Part shown: piece by piece, positions 1-12,400 of the stretch
How the letters are laid out: the number at the start of each line of letters is the position of its first letter
Position numbering within the stretch: the first letter of the stretch is position 1
NCBI GenBank assembly: GCA_015501075.1
Contig: JADNYJ010000133.1
Location: 1-64,000, forward strand
Origin: Gymnopilus junonius
Taxonomy: Eukaryota > Basidiomycota > Agaricomycetes > Agaricales > Galerinaceae
Direction: 5' to 3'
DNA: 64,000 bases
Program-made: the position numbers and the translations under genes
The notes under the pieces: generated by a model
Database searches by the model: none
Seen by the model: only the letters and a program-made list of their open reading frames with translations
What the model was told of the DNA's origin: nothing

Positions 1-800
1 GTCAATCGATTCGGTAGCTGATGGAATCTCGAGAGTGCACAGGTAGTAAAATTTGAGGGTGAGTAAAAATGAGGCTGCAATTTAAAGGGAACGAAGTGTG
101 TTGGATATAAAGGGAACACAATGGGCAGAATTTGTGTAAAGGGAGTAGAGATTTCTCACATGCCAGTCGCCAGCCACACATTTGCCACAAACTTCCGTCC
201 TACGTCACTCTCAGCGCTTTGAATGGCTTTTATACAATAAATTGTGTTGATTAGGTCTTGTCTTTTCGGAACCTGGAAATTTCAAGATGCAAATAATATG
301 AGATAGGTTCATCATCAACGCGTAGATCAACAGGTAGAAAGCCTACCAATTTGTTAATTACTGCTGTACGACACAACTTGAAGGCGCTCGAGAAAGGTAC
401 GTATGTTATGATCCCAAAAGGAATGGAAAGACTCTTTCGTGCCACACGCAGGAGGAGAACCGAGGACGGCATTAAAAATATGGAGGATATTCAGGTCAAC
501 TTTCTCGGAGTCATCAGAGAGTTTGAACAACGTGTTAAGGTACAGATTTCGGGTCGAGCAGGAAAATCATGGACTCGTAGATGGATAGAGAGACAGGGAT
601 CCTTTCAGAGCCAAGTGGGGCCTTTCGAGAAATCCTGGAAGTTCGGAGAGGGTCGGGATGGGTTTTGTTTTATAAGTCACTTGGACACCCAGCTTTCGAG
701 GATGAAACGGCCGACTATAAAAAAATTAGGGTGAGCATTTTCGTTTTGGAGTTGACAAGTCGCAAAACGAAGACTTGCCTGGATGTCGCTCCTTGTATAC
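1..800. other. No confident gene
   Basis: I see no gene with recognisable domains here. A 127-codon plus-strand frame near 351-734 has an open frame on the opposite strand too, no homology that I recognise and no clear splice pattern. Confidence 0.4.
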
Positions 801-821
801 TGGATCGAAGGGTACAGTCAC

Positions 822-1600
822 TTAAGCGCTGTTGGACATACATGTAATTCGACTCGCACACACCACTGGCATGTCTGGAACTTGAACGAGGATATGGATG
901 CTCAAGAGAGGTAACTCTTCATCGGATTTAAAGTATTCGGCAAGCGGCCAGCCGCCCACTAGACGGCAAAGACGAGTATCAGTACCATCGAATCGCAGTG
1001 AGGAAAGAGTCTGTTTAATGTCATGATCACCGCCGAAGGGAATATCGCATTTCCAAAGAATGAGATTTGATGCACGGATGCTGTTCGACTGAGGTGCTTT
1101 TTTGGACTTTGATGGTGTCTTTGAGTTCAGCGACGAGTTTTCAGACTCGTCGAGTTCGGTTAGGAATGCATATTCGCTTGGATCGCTGGAGGAAAACAGC
1201 AGACAAAGGAGCCTTATTTCCTACCATTCGGCATTTAAACTGCAATTGTTTGAGGTCGCTTGTCACAAGCATGTGACGGGTCCTAAGTAACAGCCTCATA
1301 TCGGAAGCGACAGGACTGCACTCCGTACGAACCATCAAACCATATGTAATTAAGCGCCGAAGCCAGCATTAGGAGTAGTGGATACCCTTCAAAATTCCGA
1401 GTCACTTGCTGCCGGTGATGTCTGACAGTGATAGACAAAGCTCTGCTGCTCAAACCGGCTAGATTTGTTTGATGGTGCAGAAAGAGAGAATTATCCCATT
1501 GTAGATCTCCACGAACGTTCACATGTAGTTGACATCCCTCTGTTGGTGAAGGGATAGAGAAAAGTGAGAGAAAGGACAGATCAGGAACATCACGCACCAT
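822..1600 (-). pseudogene. F-box/LRR-like gene remnant
   Basis: Read on the minus strand, the stretch from about 1045 down to a TAA at 822-824 gives a coherent protein containing LSSLRFDGTDTRLCRLVGG followed by PLLSIHILVQVPDMPVV. This is the hydrophobic, leucine-spaced style of the C-terminal half of agaricomycete F-box proteins. Further upstream (1140-1600) the resemblance continues but in other frames, with stops between the pieces, and no F-box start is visible. I therefore read it as a decayed copy. The family assignment rests on general composition and on other F-box-like debris in the window, not on a diagnostic motif. Confidence 0.3.
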
Positions 1601-1799
1601 ACGGGGATAAAATATTAGGTAACTAATGAAAGTGGTACGACTCGGTTGTGTGAAATGACGTCTGAGCCTGTCTGGTCACTGCCACCATCAGCGTGCCACC
1701 ACCACGAACAGCGAGCAAGGGGCTTTGGCCGATAAGCTCAACAACGACTGTACCGATTCGCCAGCGAACGGTAATTCATTGCCGCTACTCTAAACTATA

Positions 1800-4700
1800 A
1801 TGCCCGCAGTACCCTCAACATCTCCCGTAACTTCCCTGCCAACCCCCTCACACTACATCCACACCACCTCTTTCTCTTTTGTTGATGTGCACGGGCGCAC
1901 GCTTCTTCTGCGCGGCGTGAATCTCTCAGGCGCATCAAAGGCCCCACCGAGTCACCTCTCCCATATACTAGACGACTTCTGGGAGAGTGCTGAACGAGGC
2001 GGGGAAAGCTTCGTAGGACGGCCGCTGAGATTGGACGATGGGAGCGCGGATGTCCACTTGGCTAGGCTGAGAGGCTGGGGATTCAATTTGCTAAGATTTC
2101 CATTTACCTGGGAGGCATTGGAACGTGAGGGACCGTGAGTTTTGTTTTCGTTTTTCCTTTCCTTTCCTTTCCTTTTGGTGGAGCAAATGGGCTTTGACAG
2201 CTACCAGTGGTTGGCTTCTTGCCCATAGTGTGAAGGAATATTCCTATTCTGGAGATCCTATATTACCACCCGGGGAATGCTCTTACGCTCAGTTGTGTGA
2301 GCAGTGGAAAATAGGTTCCCTCAGCTACTGCAGCCTATTGGTCGTTTCCCTACCCACAAGGTTTATCCGGGAATGTCCACACTGTGCCCATGATACGTTT
2401 ACCGCTGCGATGAATGTTTTTAGTTGCGAGTGGGTGTATGCTTGTTCGCTCATCGCAGCCAAGTGGTTATTTCCCTTCGCTCGCTTGAAGGCTTTTGGTG
2501 GGTACATGACACGGATATGTTCGCAGCCCCGTGGAATGCTCTCAGTTATGAGAGTAGTGTGATCGCTAGGCTTGGTGGCCACTTTCTATACTCACCAGTT
2601 TCTCTGAACCCGTAGCGTGTTTAGTTTCTGTTGCTCTGAGATTTTTTTTCGTTCCATTTCTTTCTTGTGTTACATGAGCAGACGCAATAACCATATTATC
2701 TTTGCAGGGGAAAGTATGACTACGAATTCATGGACTACACAATACAAGTCCTCGTCAAATGCAAGGAATACGGATTTAAAGTATACATGGACCCACACCA
2801 AGACACGGTACGTCCTATCTGAAACCAAAAAGACCTTCATTAATTAAACATCGCACTTCAGTGGTCCCGCTTCTCAGGCGGCTCTGGGGCTCCGTACTGG
2901 ACCCTCCCAGCATGCGGCATAAGTCCTTACAACATAACTGCCACCCAGGCAGCCATTCTGCACAGCGAATATCCTTCTCCGTATCCCTCGCCCGACCCCT
3001 CCACACTTCCCGCCATGATTTGGTCAACCAACTACGGCCGCCTTCTCTCTCAAACGATCTTCACTCTATTCTTCGCCGGACGGGACTTCGCCCCCAAATG
3101 TATCATCGACAATATGAACATCCAGGATTGGCTGCAGAGCCATTATATCGAAGCTGTAGGCCAGCTTGCGGACCGCATTAAGGCATACGATAATGGTTCA
3201 CTGCTCGATACATGTCTCATCGGATGGGACTCGCTCAATGAACCCTTTGAAGGTTTATGTGGCTGGGACGACCTCAGTGTGAACCCACAGAAGCAGGGTT
3301 CAACGCTGAAGAAGGGGACCTATCCTACCCCTGCGCAGAGTATGAGACTTGGCATGGGTCAGAAGCAGACGGTTGAGCACTGGGCATTTGGTGGCACAGG
3401 CCCAAAGAAGGATGGGAATGTGACGATTGATCCCAAAGGACGGAAACTGTGGGCTGACCCCGTCGACCCCGCTTCCCCTTCCTCATCATCTTCAACTTCG
3501 ATCTCGAGTACAGGCGAACTTCCCGACGGCACACACCCGGTCTGGGGTTGGAAGCGAGATGTTTCCTCTTGGCCTTTGGGCACCTGCATCTGGGCTCTGC
3601 ATGGCGTATGGGACGTCGAAACGGGGTACGTCCTCCAACCGGACTACTTCAAATATAACCCCCAGACCTCGCTCGAAGTCGAGTTCCTCTCGGATTACTG
3701 GAAGTCGCACTGGCTTCGGTACTCTGCGAGGATAAAGAAGAGCCACGAAGAAGCCATGATATTTGTCCAGCCGCCTGTGTTCGCCATTCCGCCTAAGATG
3801 ACCCAGGAAGAGACGGGAGGGAGATGTGTATATAGCCCGCATTACTATGACGGATTGACGTTGATTACGCGGCATTGGAATTGGTTCAATGCGGATGCGC
3901 TGGGCCTCTTACGAGGCAAGTACGGCTCGACACTTGGGGCGGTCAAACTTGGGGAGAAAGCAATTAGGAAGAGCCTCTGGGAGCAGATGGGGTATTTAAA
4001 GGAGGATGTGAGGATGCTCGGCGGCTCTGACTCTCCTTCGTCAATTAGAGGAGAGTACCCGACACTGATAGGTGAAATTGGGACCCCATTCGACATGGAC
4101 GAGAAGCGGAGCTACGGATGGACCGACGGGGGAAAATACAAAGGCGACTATTCACCCCAAGAAAGGGCGCTCGATGCGAGTCTGCAGGCTTGTGATGCAC
4201 GGGACGAGGTGCCGAAGAAATCAAGGCCAAAGGCAAATACGATGCAAGAAGAGGATGAGCAAGAGCAATGGCAAGACGACAGGAGGGCAGTCTGAGTTGG
4301 ACGGTGTGGACTTACGTTCCCGATGACCATTCGCATGAGTGGGGTGATGGGTGGAATATGGAAGATTTGAGTTTGTGGAGTGTTGATGACTTGGATCTCG
4401 ATTCGGAGGACGAAGGCGAAAGAGCTGATCCGGAAGAACACGAGAGCGGTGTCGTCAAGGATGAGCATATAGACGATCAGCTAGGGATGGAGATGATGGA
4501 GGATGAAGTGGGAGAAGATGCGCTGCACAGTCGTGCACAGCTGCTCCTTAATACCTCTCATTCTTCCCCTGCCCAGGACAACAGCACCAACAACAGCACC
4601 CGCAGCAGGATCAGGAATTCAATCAGCAAGAAGATCAAGTCCAAAAGGGGGAGGACGGGCACGGTCAAAAGGCAGCCTGCCAGATCGGCGCCGATGAGCA

Positions 4701-5821
4701 TGTCGACGTCGGTGATGTCGTCTTCATTGAGCTTGGACACGCTTAATGGAGAACAAGCAGGAGGATCACACTCTGCTTCTTTTGCAGGACGACGGGATAG
4801 GAATAACGTCGTCAGCCAGAGGAAGAAGAGGGCAAGGGGACTCTCCACGTCCTCATCATCCAGTACCCTGTCTTCTTCCTCTTCCTCCTCTTCTGCATCA
4901 CTACGGAAGGCTATTCGCACACAGGACGCACTCATCCAGGCAGGGTATAACTCCAACCCATACACGTTCCTTACAGCTGGTGCACGCGCTGTTCGCGCAT
5001 TCGCTAGACCATGGCCTGTCAAAGTAGTGGGGAAGGCTGTAGAGGTCAAATTTGATATTGCCAAGGGGGTGTTCTGGATGAAAGTAAGGGTTGGGTGGGA
5101 GGATGCGGTGATTAGGAGGGATGAGCAAGAGGAGCTGGGCACTGAGGTGTATTTGCCGCTGGTGCATTTTGCCCATGAGAGATTGATAAACGGATCCTTT
5201 GAGAAGGCAAAGAGCGAGAAGTGGAATGATGTCCACGCGCATTCGGAGGTCAAGGTCCTGGACAGTGACGCCGATGCCGACGCCGCTTCTGGCTCTGGTG
5301 GTTCCTCAACCGTTGCTGCTAGTTCTGATCATGAAGATCACGATCAAGTGCCGCCTAGCATGACGGCCTCCACCAGCTCTCAAAAAACCAAGTCATCGCC
5401 AACTCCCCCTACAAAGACGCCGTTAATAACGCCATCGCCCGCCCCTTTGCTCATCAAAGACAGTACCCCTGATCTTATAGATGTGGAGGTCAAGGTTTCA
5501 GGAGGGCGGTATGAAGTGAGAGGGCAAGGGTTGGTTTGGTGGTACGATGTTCCTCCGAAGCCTCAGGGAACGGAAGAGGGATACGGGTATGGGTATGGAA
5601 AGGGACAGGAAGGAGGGAAGTGGGAGTATACGATTGAGGTGCGGAGGAAAGGTGGGGTGTTGCCTGCCCCTAAGTCGAAACCTCGACCTGGTGCGAAAGG
5701 GGTGAAAGTGAAAGGAAAACCAGAGCCACGACAGGTGGAAGGAGCGAGGAGTGAAAGGAGTTGGTGCGAGAAGATCTGTTGTCCTGAGGATGGTAGTTTT
5801 TTTGGGTGTTGCGTTGCGTGA
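1800..5821 (+). CDS. GH5 (subfamily 12-like) steryl/ceramide beta-glucosidase
   Basis: Retaining beta-glucosidase of the fungal EGCrP2/ergosteryl-glucosidase type, which hydrolyses sterol or ceramide glucosides at membranes. Exons: 1800-2134, 2708-2807, 2862 to about 4208, then on to 5821. Exon junctions join in phase across an unusually long intron 1 (573 nt) and a 54-nt intron 2. Visible landmarks are LRFPFTWEALE and YMDPHQDT in the barrel, the acid/base glutamate in WDSLNEPFEG, the nucleophile glutamate in PTLIGEIGTPFD, then VWTYVPDDHSHEWGDGWN and the C-terminal beta-sandwich with ARPWPVKVVG and YLPLVHFAHE. Near 4285 the frame shifts by one: either a lost G in a GGG run or a weak 74-nt intron (4209-4282). 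Two Ser/Lys/Arg-rich low-complexity inserts lie between the barrel and the sandwich. The protein ends in a basic, cysteine-rich tail (WCEKICCPEDGSFFGCCVA). Confidence 0.87.
2135..2707 (+). other. Long first intron of the GH5 gene
   Basis: The donor GTGAGT at 2135 and acceptor TTTGCAG ending at 2707 join exon 1 to exon 2 in phase 2, giving PGKYDYEFMDYTIQ. At 573 nt it is about ten times the usual intron length in this window. It starts with a CCTTT microsatellite (about 2155-2175). I see no element or gene inside it. Confidence 0.75.
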
Positions 5822-6563
5822 GTGTGGGGGTAGGCGTGATGGCGTTGGCGTTGGTTTTTAGATGAACGCTTGGTTGGATTGGATTGGTTGGGGTGAGGAC
5901 TTTTGTGTGTTTGATGTACATGATTATTCTTCCGGATGGGATTGGACTCATTATTTCCTTTCTTTCATATGCAACACGGACGGGATTTCATTTCTCCCTT
6001 CTCTTTTTCTCTCTCTTCCTTCTTCCTATTGCTGAATTCTGTATAACATTATCTCTTTGATCCTTTTAAATTTTCTGCCTTTCATCGATTTACTGTCTCG
6101 TTTTCTGTACTCCTTCTCCATGATAGCTCACACACACATGCGTACGGTACATAGATGCTTCTTTTACAAAAACTAATATGTGGATTACATTCGTCGCGCG
6201 ACTGCAGCTTCCTTCGGACCTAAATTGGGAATGCAGATGCTATTTAAGGTAAGCCCGCCGCCTTATTATTTGACCCAATATGGAGTTCAATGTTCGATAT
6301 TCACTCTTGCTCGAGCAACTCCTCACTCTTCTACCATTTCCTTGTTCTCTATTTTGCCATCACGATGCCACCCCAAACTGTTGGGCTCCTTGCGAACATT
6401 AACGCTCCGTCAAAGGACCGAATTTTCGGATAACGGAATTCATTAGTATTCAGATGTACCTTTGACACTTTGACAAAACCCACACAATTAACGAGGCCCC
6501 GACGTAACGTTATCCCCAATAATAATGAAAACAAAAATCACGAGAACATTTCTACGACTGGTA
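5822..6563. other. Intergenic, 3' flank of the GH5 gene
   Basis: T-rich 3' flank followed by ordinary sequence; no gene seen. Confidence 0.5.
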
Positions 6564-6583
6564 AGGTAGGGCTCATGCACGGC
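6564..6583 (+). repeat. Left terminal inverted repeat of the large transposon
   Basis: Twenty bases identical to the reverse complement of 22977-22996, preceded by TA. The next 40 bases on each side also share TCAC and GTGAC-like words but are not alignable base by base. Confidence 0.8.
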
Positions 6584-6747
6584 TTCACCACATCACATGC
6601 CTGTGACTTTCTGTGACTCGTTGCTTCCCACACCGGCGCTCCTTGAGGTTTCTCGATTGCTCGTCGATTGCGGCAAGTCGCTTGGCTCGAAAACAGAGAA
6701 AAATAATTTATAGACGAGTATTATACATTGTAAAATGTTATTTCATA

Positions 6748-7135
6748 TTAGCTTTTTCCATATCTGCCATGAGAGTCTCGGGCATACAACGATGACCACG
6801 ATATTTCTTCAAGAAATATCGTGGTCATCGTTAAGTGTTGTAGACTCTAAAAGCTATAGGTTGCTAAGATGCTTGTAATGTCAATGAAAGCACAAAAACT
6901 CACCGCGTTTTTGGATACTTCAACTTCTTCCTCTTTGACAGTCTCAAGCATGCTCTGGCTGTGAGCACGATCACGATGCACTGTTGCATTGGCCATCTCA
7001 GGAGGTGTATTAAGTGCCAGTGTGGGTGGAGCCTGAGGACTGGCACTCCATATCTGATGGGCAAATACAGGTCAACATGAAATTTTCTCGAGCAAGGCGT
7101 GCTTTCCTCACCTGTAGGATAAGTTGAAATGCACA
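6748..7135 (-). CDS. Possible 3' exons of a third gene in the transposon
   Basis: Three minus-strand segments join in phase 0 through GTGAGN donors and AG acceptors: 7135-7112, 7053-6904 and 6846 to a TAA at 6748-6750. The joined peptide includes SASPQAPPTLALNTPPEMAN and SMLETVKEEEVEVSKNA, which look like an ordinary acidic linker. I recognise no domain. Upstream exons are not apparent: a tRNA-like repeat and then the LTR element lie in the way. The last exon contains the perfect palindrome at 6788-6832. It could be a truncated accessory gene or chance splice signals. Confidence 0.3.
6788..6832. repeat. 45-nt near-perfect palindrome
   Basis: Left arm 6788-6809 and right arm 6811-6832 are exact reverse complements (22 of 22) separated by a single C. 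It could be a recent snap-back insertion, a strong hairpin in a transcript, or a recombination product. Confidence 0.9.
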
Positions 7136-7284
7136 CTAGACGAGTTCCAGGGAGAGGTAGGCAAGAGATCATGGAGGGAAAACCCAACGAAGATGAGCAA
7201 GTCAGAAGAATTGTACACGAGTGACGCATGGGAACGTCAGGCACTGGGTATGATCAACACTATTTTTGGACAATTTGCCAAGTT

Positions 7285-7530
7285 GTGCTGGCACAGTGGT
7301 AAGTCGCGATTATATTTTTGGTATGTTCGCAGGTTCGATCCCCAGCTCATCCCAATCACTCGACTTGGCAAGTATGCCTTTCAGACCATGAAAGCAGGTA
7401 AAGTACGAGAAGTGGATGTATCTGACTTCATTTGAATTTCACGGTTTGTTCAAAGTCGATAAAAGGGGGATAAAAGTGACTTGAAAGTATAAGTACTAAA
7501 AGTACATGGGCTGTATTTCTTCTGATTAGT
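7285..7530 (+). repeat. tRNA-like (SINE-like) repeat, copy 1
   Basis: An A-box-like TGGCACAGTGG (7289-7299) and a perfect B-box GGTTCGATCCC (7332-7342) lie 43 bases apart, start to start, the spacing of an internal Pol III promoter. The arms do not fold into a proper tRNA. The downstream part (about 7465-7526) resembles 17931-17984. It is a candidate tRNA-derived SINE. Alternatively the 3' part is a fragment of the transposase 3' end, because 17937 is the probable transposase stop. Confidence 0.4.
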
Positions 7531-7634
7531 AGAAATAAAAAACTATGCAACAATATAAATATAAAAGCTACCTTATATACATGTGCACCTTAGCTTGTTT
7601 ATGACAAGCAAAGAGGGCAGTCATAAATGGTGAT

Positions 7635-8094
7635 TGTTACAACTCTCTTTTCTCTCTTATCTTATCGCACGCCCATTTCCTTTCTCGTTATCATTTATCA
7701 GACGATTTATTATTTATAGTTTCCTTTTGATCATCTTTGCTCGCAAAGATGATCATTCACTTTCTTACGCGTATGTGGACAATCTTTCCCTTTTGATCAT
7801 CATCCCCTGCATTGCCCCGATGATGATCACTCCTTTCCGATTCCCCTCATTTCACCCTTGTTTTGTATACATTAGTATCACACCCAAATAGTATATAAAC
7901 CGTAGTTAGTCTACGATGTACATTAGCTTGTTCTTGAGAAATATACATCTCTTGTAACAACCCAGACGAACTTGAACCACTAAGGCATTCTTCAGTCGAA
8001 GACAATACCTTAGCGGACTTCATCGAAAGACCTCTACGACTACTACGCCAGGCCTTATCTTATCTGATTAGGTTCTGTCATCAACGTCGTAACA
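7635..8094 (+). repeat. 5' LTR
   Basis: 460 bp, TGTTAC..GTAACA. It contains a TATATAA box (7892-7898) and two hairpins sharing TGATCATC. It differs from the 3' LTR at ten positions, all consistent with CpG transitions. Sequence just inside (from 8095) matches no common tRNA primer site that I can name. Confidence 0.95.
7728..7755 (+). repeat. Inverted repeat (hairpin) in the LTR upstream region
   Basis: TGATCATCTTTGC (7728-7740) is mirrored exactly at 7743-7755 around a 2-nt loop. A second hairpin with arms TGATCATCATC and GATGATGATCA follows at about 7794-7829. Both are kept in the 3' LTR (14821-14848 for the first). They could bind a dimeric regulator or form structure; function is unknown. 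Confidence 0.8.
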
Positions 8095-8154
8095 AAAGAA
8101 CAAGCTACCACCTCATCCAACGCTTCTGCCCAGCAAGCGTTATCTGCCGACATT

Positions 8155-9438
8155 ATGGCTCGAAGAAGAGGATGATTCGCCGCTAGCTTTAGTGATGAAG
8201 AATTCTCTGACCCGAACACCAACCAAACCTCTGACGCAGGTGCGTCCGACAACTTTGAAACACCACCTGAAGGAGACGAATCTCCTTTAACCAGATCGAC
8301 TTTCTTTGGATCTACCGTCCAAGAACCCGGCATATTATGACCTGACTTTGAATCTTTGCTAGATACCCTACTCAGATTCCAACCCGTCTTTTACCCAACG
8401 AACGAACCCGAAATGCCAGAAGGAACTTCTGACACCGCCCCCACCGCTCCTACCTCCTCCAATGGAAAAGGATTAGGAATCATTCCTACACCCTTCTCCG
8501 GAGACCGCTCCAAGGTCAAAACCTTCGTCCAAGACTTGGGCGACTATTTCGAATTAAATGGCGATCTTTACAACACTGACACCAAGAAAATCGTATTTAC
8601 CCTTGGACTTCTCAAAGGAGGAGAAGCAGAAGCCTGGAAGAAGGCTTGGAGAGATGAACACACCACTGAAGTCATAAACGCTGCAGGCGTACCAACCGGA
8701 GCTATCACCAAAAACTACGGTTCGACTTTAGATTTCGAAAAGGCCTTTAACGAAGCCTTCAAACTGACCGAGACAAAGGACCAAGCATTCTTTGAGCTCC
8801 GAAACCTGAAGCAGGGAAAAGCTTCAGCCGCCGAATTGAACACCAAGTTCAATGAACTGGTGAAGACTGCCAAAATTCCCACTACCGGGAATGAGAGCAT
8901 CTTGATCGACTACTATATGAACGCCTTGAACAATTGGCTTCAAGAGAAGATTATGGGACTCGACATACTTCCTACCACACTCGCTGCCTGGCAGAGGAAG
9001 GCAGTCGAGTATGACACCCACCAAACGAATTTAGCGCGCCTTTTGGGCAAGACCACCACCCAGGCGCCGAACAAATGAAAGACTTGGTGGGCTAACATAG
9101 CCAGAGGAAACCCCGTGCAGCACTACCATGCCCCGGCGTCCCGAATGAACCACCGAGACCCGAACGCCATGGACGTTGACAAGATTGATGTCAATGCTAT
9201 GACCCAGGAAGAATGAAGTGAGCTTATGAGAAAGGGGCTCTGCTTCCGATGCAAGAAGCCCAGACATGTCTCCAGAGACTGCCCCGAGAAGGGCAAGAAT
9301 AGGAGGAACCCTCCACTGAAGAAGAACCCCCTCAAGGGAAGAGCGCTCCACGCACACATCAGGTCCCTCATGCAGGACCTCACCGAAGAAGAACAAGAAG
9401 AAGTGTACGAAATGGGAGACCAAGAGGGTTTTCAATAA
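8155..9438 (+). pseudogene. gag: gag of the LTR element
   Basis: Structural protein of the virus-like particle. The frame opens at ATG 8155, shows a Retrotransposon_gag-type capsid region (about 8480-9040, e.g. AFFELRNLKQGKASAAEL) and a zinc knuckle CFRCKKPRHVSRDC (CX2CX4HX4C) near 9240. It ends at TAA 9436-9438. Four in-frame TGA codons (8173, 8338, 9076, 9214) interrupt it. In each case a CGA arginine would restore sense, so they look like CpG deaminations. The terminal TAA is not of this kind and is probably the natural stop. Confidence 0.85.
9426..9432 (+). promoter_or_regulatory. Candidate -1 ribosomal frameshift site between gag and pol
   Basis: The heptamer GGGTTTT fits X XXY YYZ in the gag frame (GGT TTT), and the gag stop TAA comes one codon later. 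Slipping back one base enters the pol frame, which is open there and leads into the protease. I did not find an obvious downstream pseudoknot by eye. Confidence 0.6.
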
Positions 9439-12400
9439 GGAGATGCATGAGACCAACGTATGCAACTCCTTCTCTAGATATTTATTCTGTAGTCTCGGCT
9501 CGAATTGAAAATAAATCGCTCCAATTGCCCTTTTCATTCGAGACTGAGAACAGAACGAAAATCATTGGGTCCGCTCTAGGAGACACTGGAGCAAAAGGGA
9601 AGTTCATCGACCAGAACTTCACAAAGAAACACAACCTGGTAACAAAGGCACTGGAAAAGGAAATTCGAGTCTTTAACGTAGATGGAACCCGAACAAAAAG
9701 GGAACCATCAAGCGCTACGTTGATCTAAAACTCGACATCGACGGACAACCCCGAACGGAATGATTACTGGTCACCGGCCTAGGAAAACAAAAGATCATTC
9801 TTGGTTTTCCCTGGTTCGAAGAAAATAACCCGGATATTAACTGGAAAAATGGACACGTCAAACTCAACAGGGAAATTAGTACTACTCCCCAAATAGAAGA
9901 AGTACCCGATGAGGAAATCCAACAAGTCAACCAATTGGACGACTCTTCGGACTTAATTATTTCCTTTTTAGGTAATGAACCCCTTCCGGAAACGAAGGAG
10001 ATTTGGAATATCCCTGAGGACGACAATGAAATTTGGATCAACACGAAACTAACTTCCTCACAAATCTTCACTCAAAAGCATGACATGAAGAAGGAAGAGA
10101 AACCGCTCAAAGAAATGATCCCACCGGAATACCACGAATACCTGGATATCTTCAATAAGGACACCGCCAACTGATTCCCTGAATCTCGATCTTGGGACCA
10201 TAAGATCGAGCTCAAGGAAGGTTTTCAACCTAAAGTCTTCAAGACGTATCCTCTGACACCCTCCGAGGATACCGAATTGGATAAATTCCTGGAAGAAAAC
10301 CTGAAGAAAGGATATATCCGACCATCTAAATCGCCCATGGCCTCACCCTTCTTCTTTGTATCCAAGAAGGATGGGAAGCTCCGACCCTGTCAAGACTATC
10401 AGTATCTGAATGAATGGACTATCAAGAATGCCTATCCCCTCCCTCTGATCCCCGAACTAATGGATAAACTCAAAGGAGCCAAGTATTTCACTAAACTTGA
10501 CATCCGATGGGGTTACAACAACATTCGGATCAAGGACGGTGACCAATGGAAAGCAGCGTTCAAGACGAACAAAGGACTCTTTGAACCAACGGTCATGTTT
10601 TTCAGCATGTGCAATTCCCCGGCAACTTTCCAGTCAATGATGGACTCGATGTTCAAAGACGTCATCCATCAAGGCTTCATCATTATCTACATGGATGATA
10701 TTCTTATCTTCCATAAAGATAAGAAGAAACTGGAACAGATAACAAAGGAAGTACTACAAATACTCCAGGACAATGACTTGTATTTGAAACCAGAAAAATG
10801 CGCATTTGCTCAAACGAAAATTGACTATCTTGGAATGATCATCCAAGAAGGAAAAATATCGATGGACCCTTCCAAACTCAGCGGTATAGCTGACTGGCCG
10901 GAACCGAAGAATGTAAAGCAGGTCCGATCCTTTTTAGGATTCGGAAACTTCTACAGAAGATTTATTCAGAAATACTCGGAAATAGCTCGTGCGCTTAACG
11001 AGCTATTAAAAAAGGACCGCAGCTTCGAATGGAATGAAGACGCCAAAAAATCATTCGAACTGCTGAACGAAAATTCACAGAAGAACCCGTCTTGACCATG
11101 CCGGACACTGCGAAACAGTTCCAGATTGAATGTGACGCATCAAAATACGCATCTGGAGCAGTTTTGACACAACTCGACAGTAATGGAGACCGACACCCGG
11201 TGGCATTCATCTCGAAGACGTTCTCTCCCACTGAGAGAAACTACGAGATTTATGACAGAGAACTATTGGCAATGATCCGATCCCTCAAAGAATGGAGACA
11301 CTACATTCAGGGATTGACATTTACAATGATCATCTATTCCGATCACAAGAATTTGACGTACTTTAGAAGTACTCAAAAACTGAATAGACGCCAAGCAAGA
11401 TGGTCTCTATTCCTCTCGGAATACGATATACAACTGGTCCACCTCCCCGGAAGTAAAATGGTTCAATCGGACGCCCTCTCTCGAAGACCGGACATGATCC
11501 CCGATGAGGATCATGACAATGAAGACAAGATTCTCCTTCCGGAGAGTCTATTTATAAATTTGATTGACGCCGATCTCCAAATGGAAATCGCCCAATCCAG
11601 GAAACAGGACAAAGACGTAGTGGATGCATTAAAACTTCTCACTCAAGAAGGACCTCGAAGTCTCGCAAAAGACTTAGATGACTGGGAAACAATGCAGATG
11701 GAAGGCATCGGCGAATTGATCTTTTACAAGAAAAAGAACTATATTCCCGATGACCAGGAACTACGAAGGAAAATCGTCGCGATGTACCATGACTCGGTCA
11801 CCGCAGGACACCCCGGAGAACTGGAAATGTACAACGCTGTACGACAACTATACTGGTGGCCCGGAATGTGAATGTTCATCAAGAATTACGTCAAAGGGTG
11901 CAGACAATGCCAGCAATTCAAGATCAACCGAAACCCGGCAAATCCCTCTTTACACCTGATCGAAGGAGCCAAATCTATGAGACCATTCGCACAATGCTCC
12001 ATGGACATGATCACGGACCTCCCCAGCATCGACGGATTTGATTCCTTATTGATTGTGGTCGATCACGGACTTACTAAGGGGGTAATTATCATGCCTTGCT
12101 CGAAAACTCTTTCGCAAGAAGGAGCGGCATTACTCCTACAGGACAACCTATTCAAACGATTTGGCCTACCGGACAGTATCATTTCCGATAGAGGACCCCA
12201 GTTCGCTGCTAGAACCTTCCAAGAACTGCTCAAACTTCTTGGAATCAAGTCTAAACTGTCAACGGCATATCATCCTCAGTCAGATGGTACCATGGAATGA
12301 TTCAATCAGGAAATAGAAGCGTATCTCGCTATCTATTGCTCCTCGAACCCGACCACCTGGAAACAACACGTTGGCACCCTGGAATTTGTCCATAACAATC

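Noticed and set aside
4558..5253. 231-codon minus-strand ORF across the GH5 gene
   Set aside because: It is an antisense shadow of Ser/Lys-rich coding sequence with no domain and no supporting splice or start context.
7285..7350. Functional tRNA gene
   Set aside because: The B-box is perfect, but acceptor, anticodon and T stems do not pair, so a tRNA-derived repeat is more likely.
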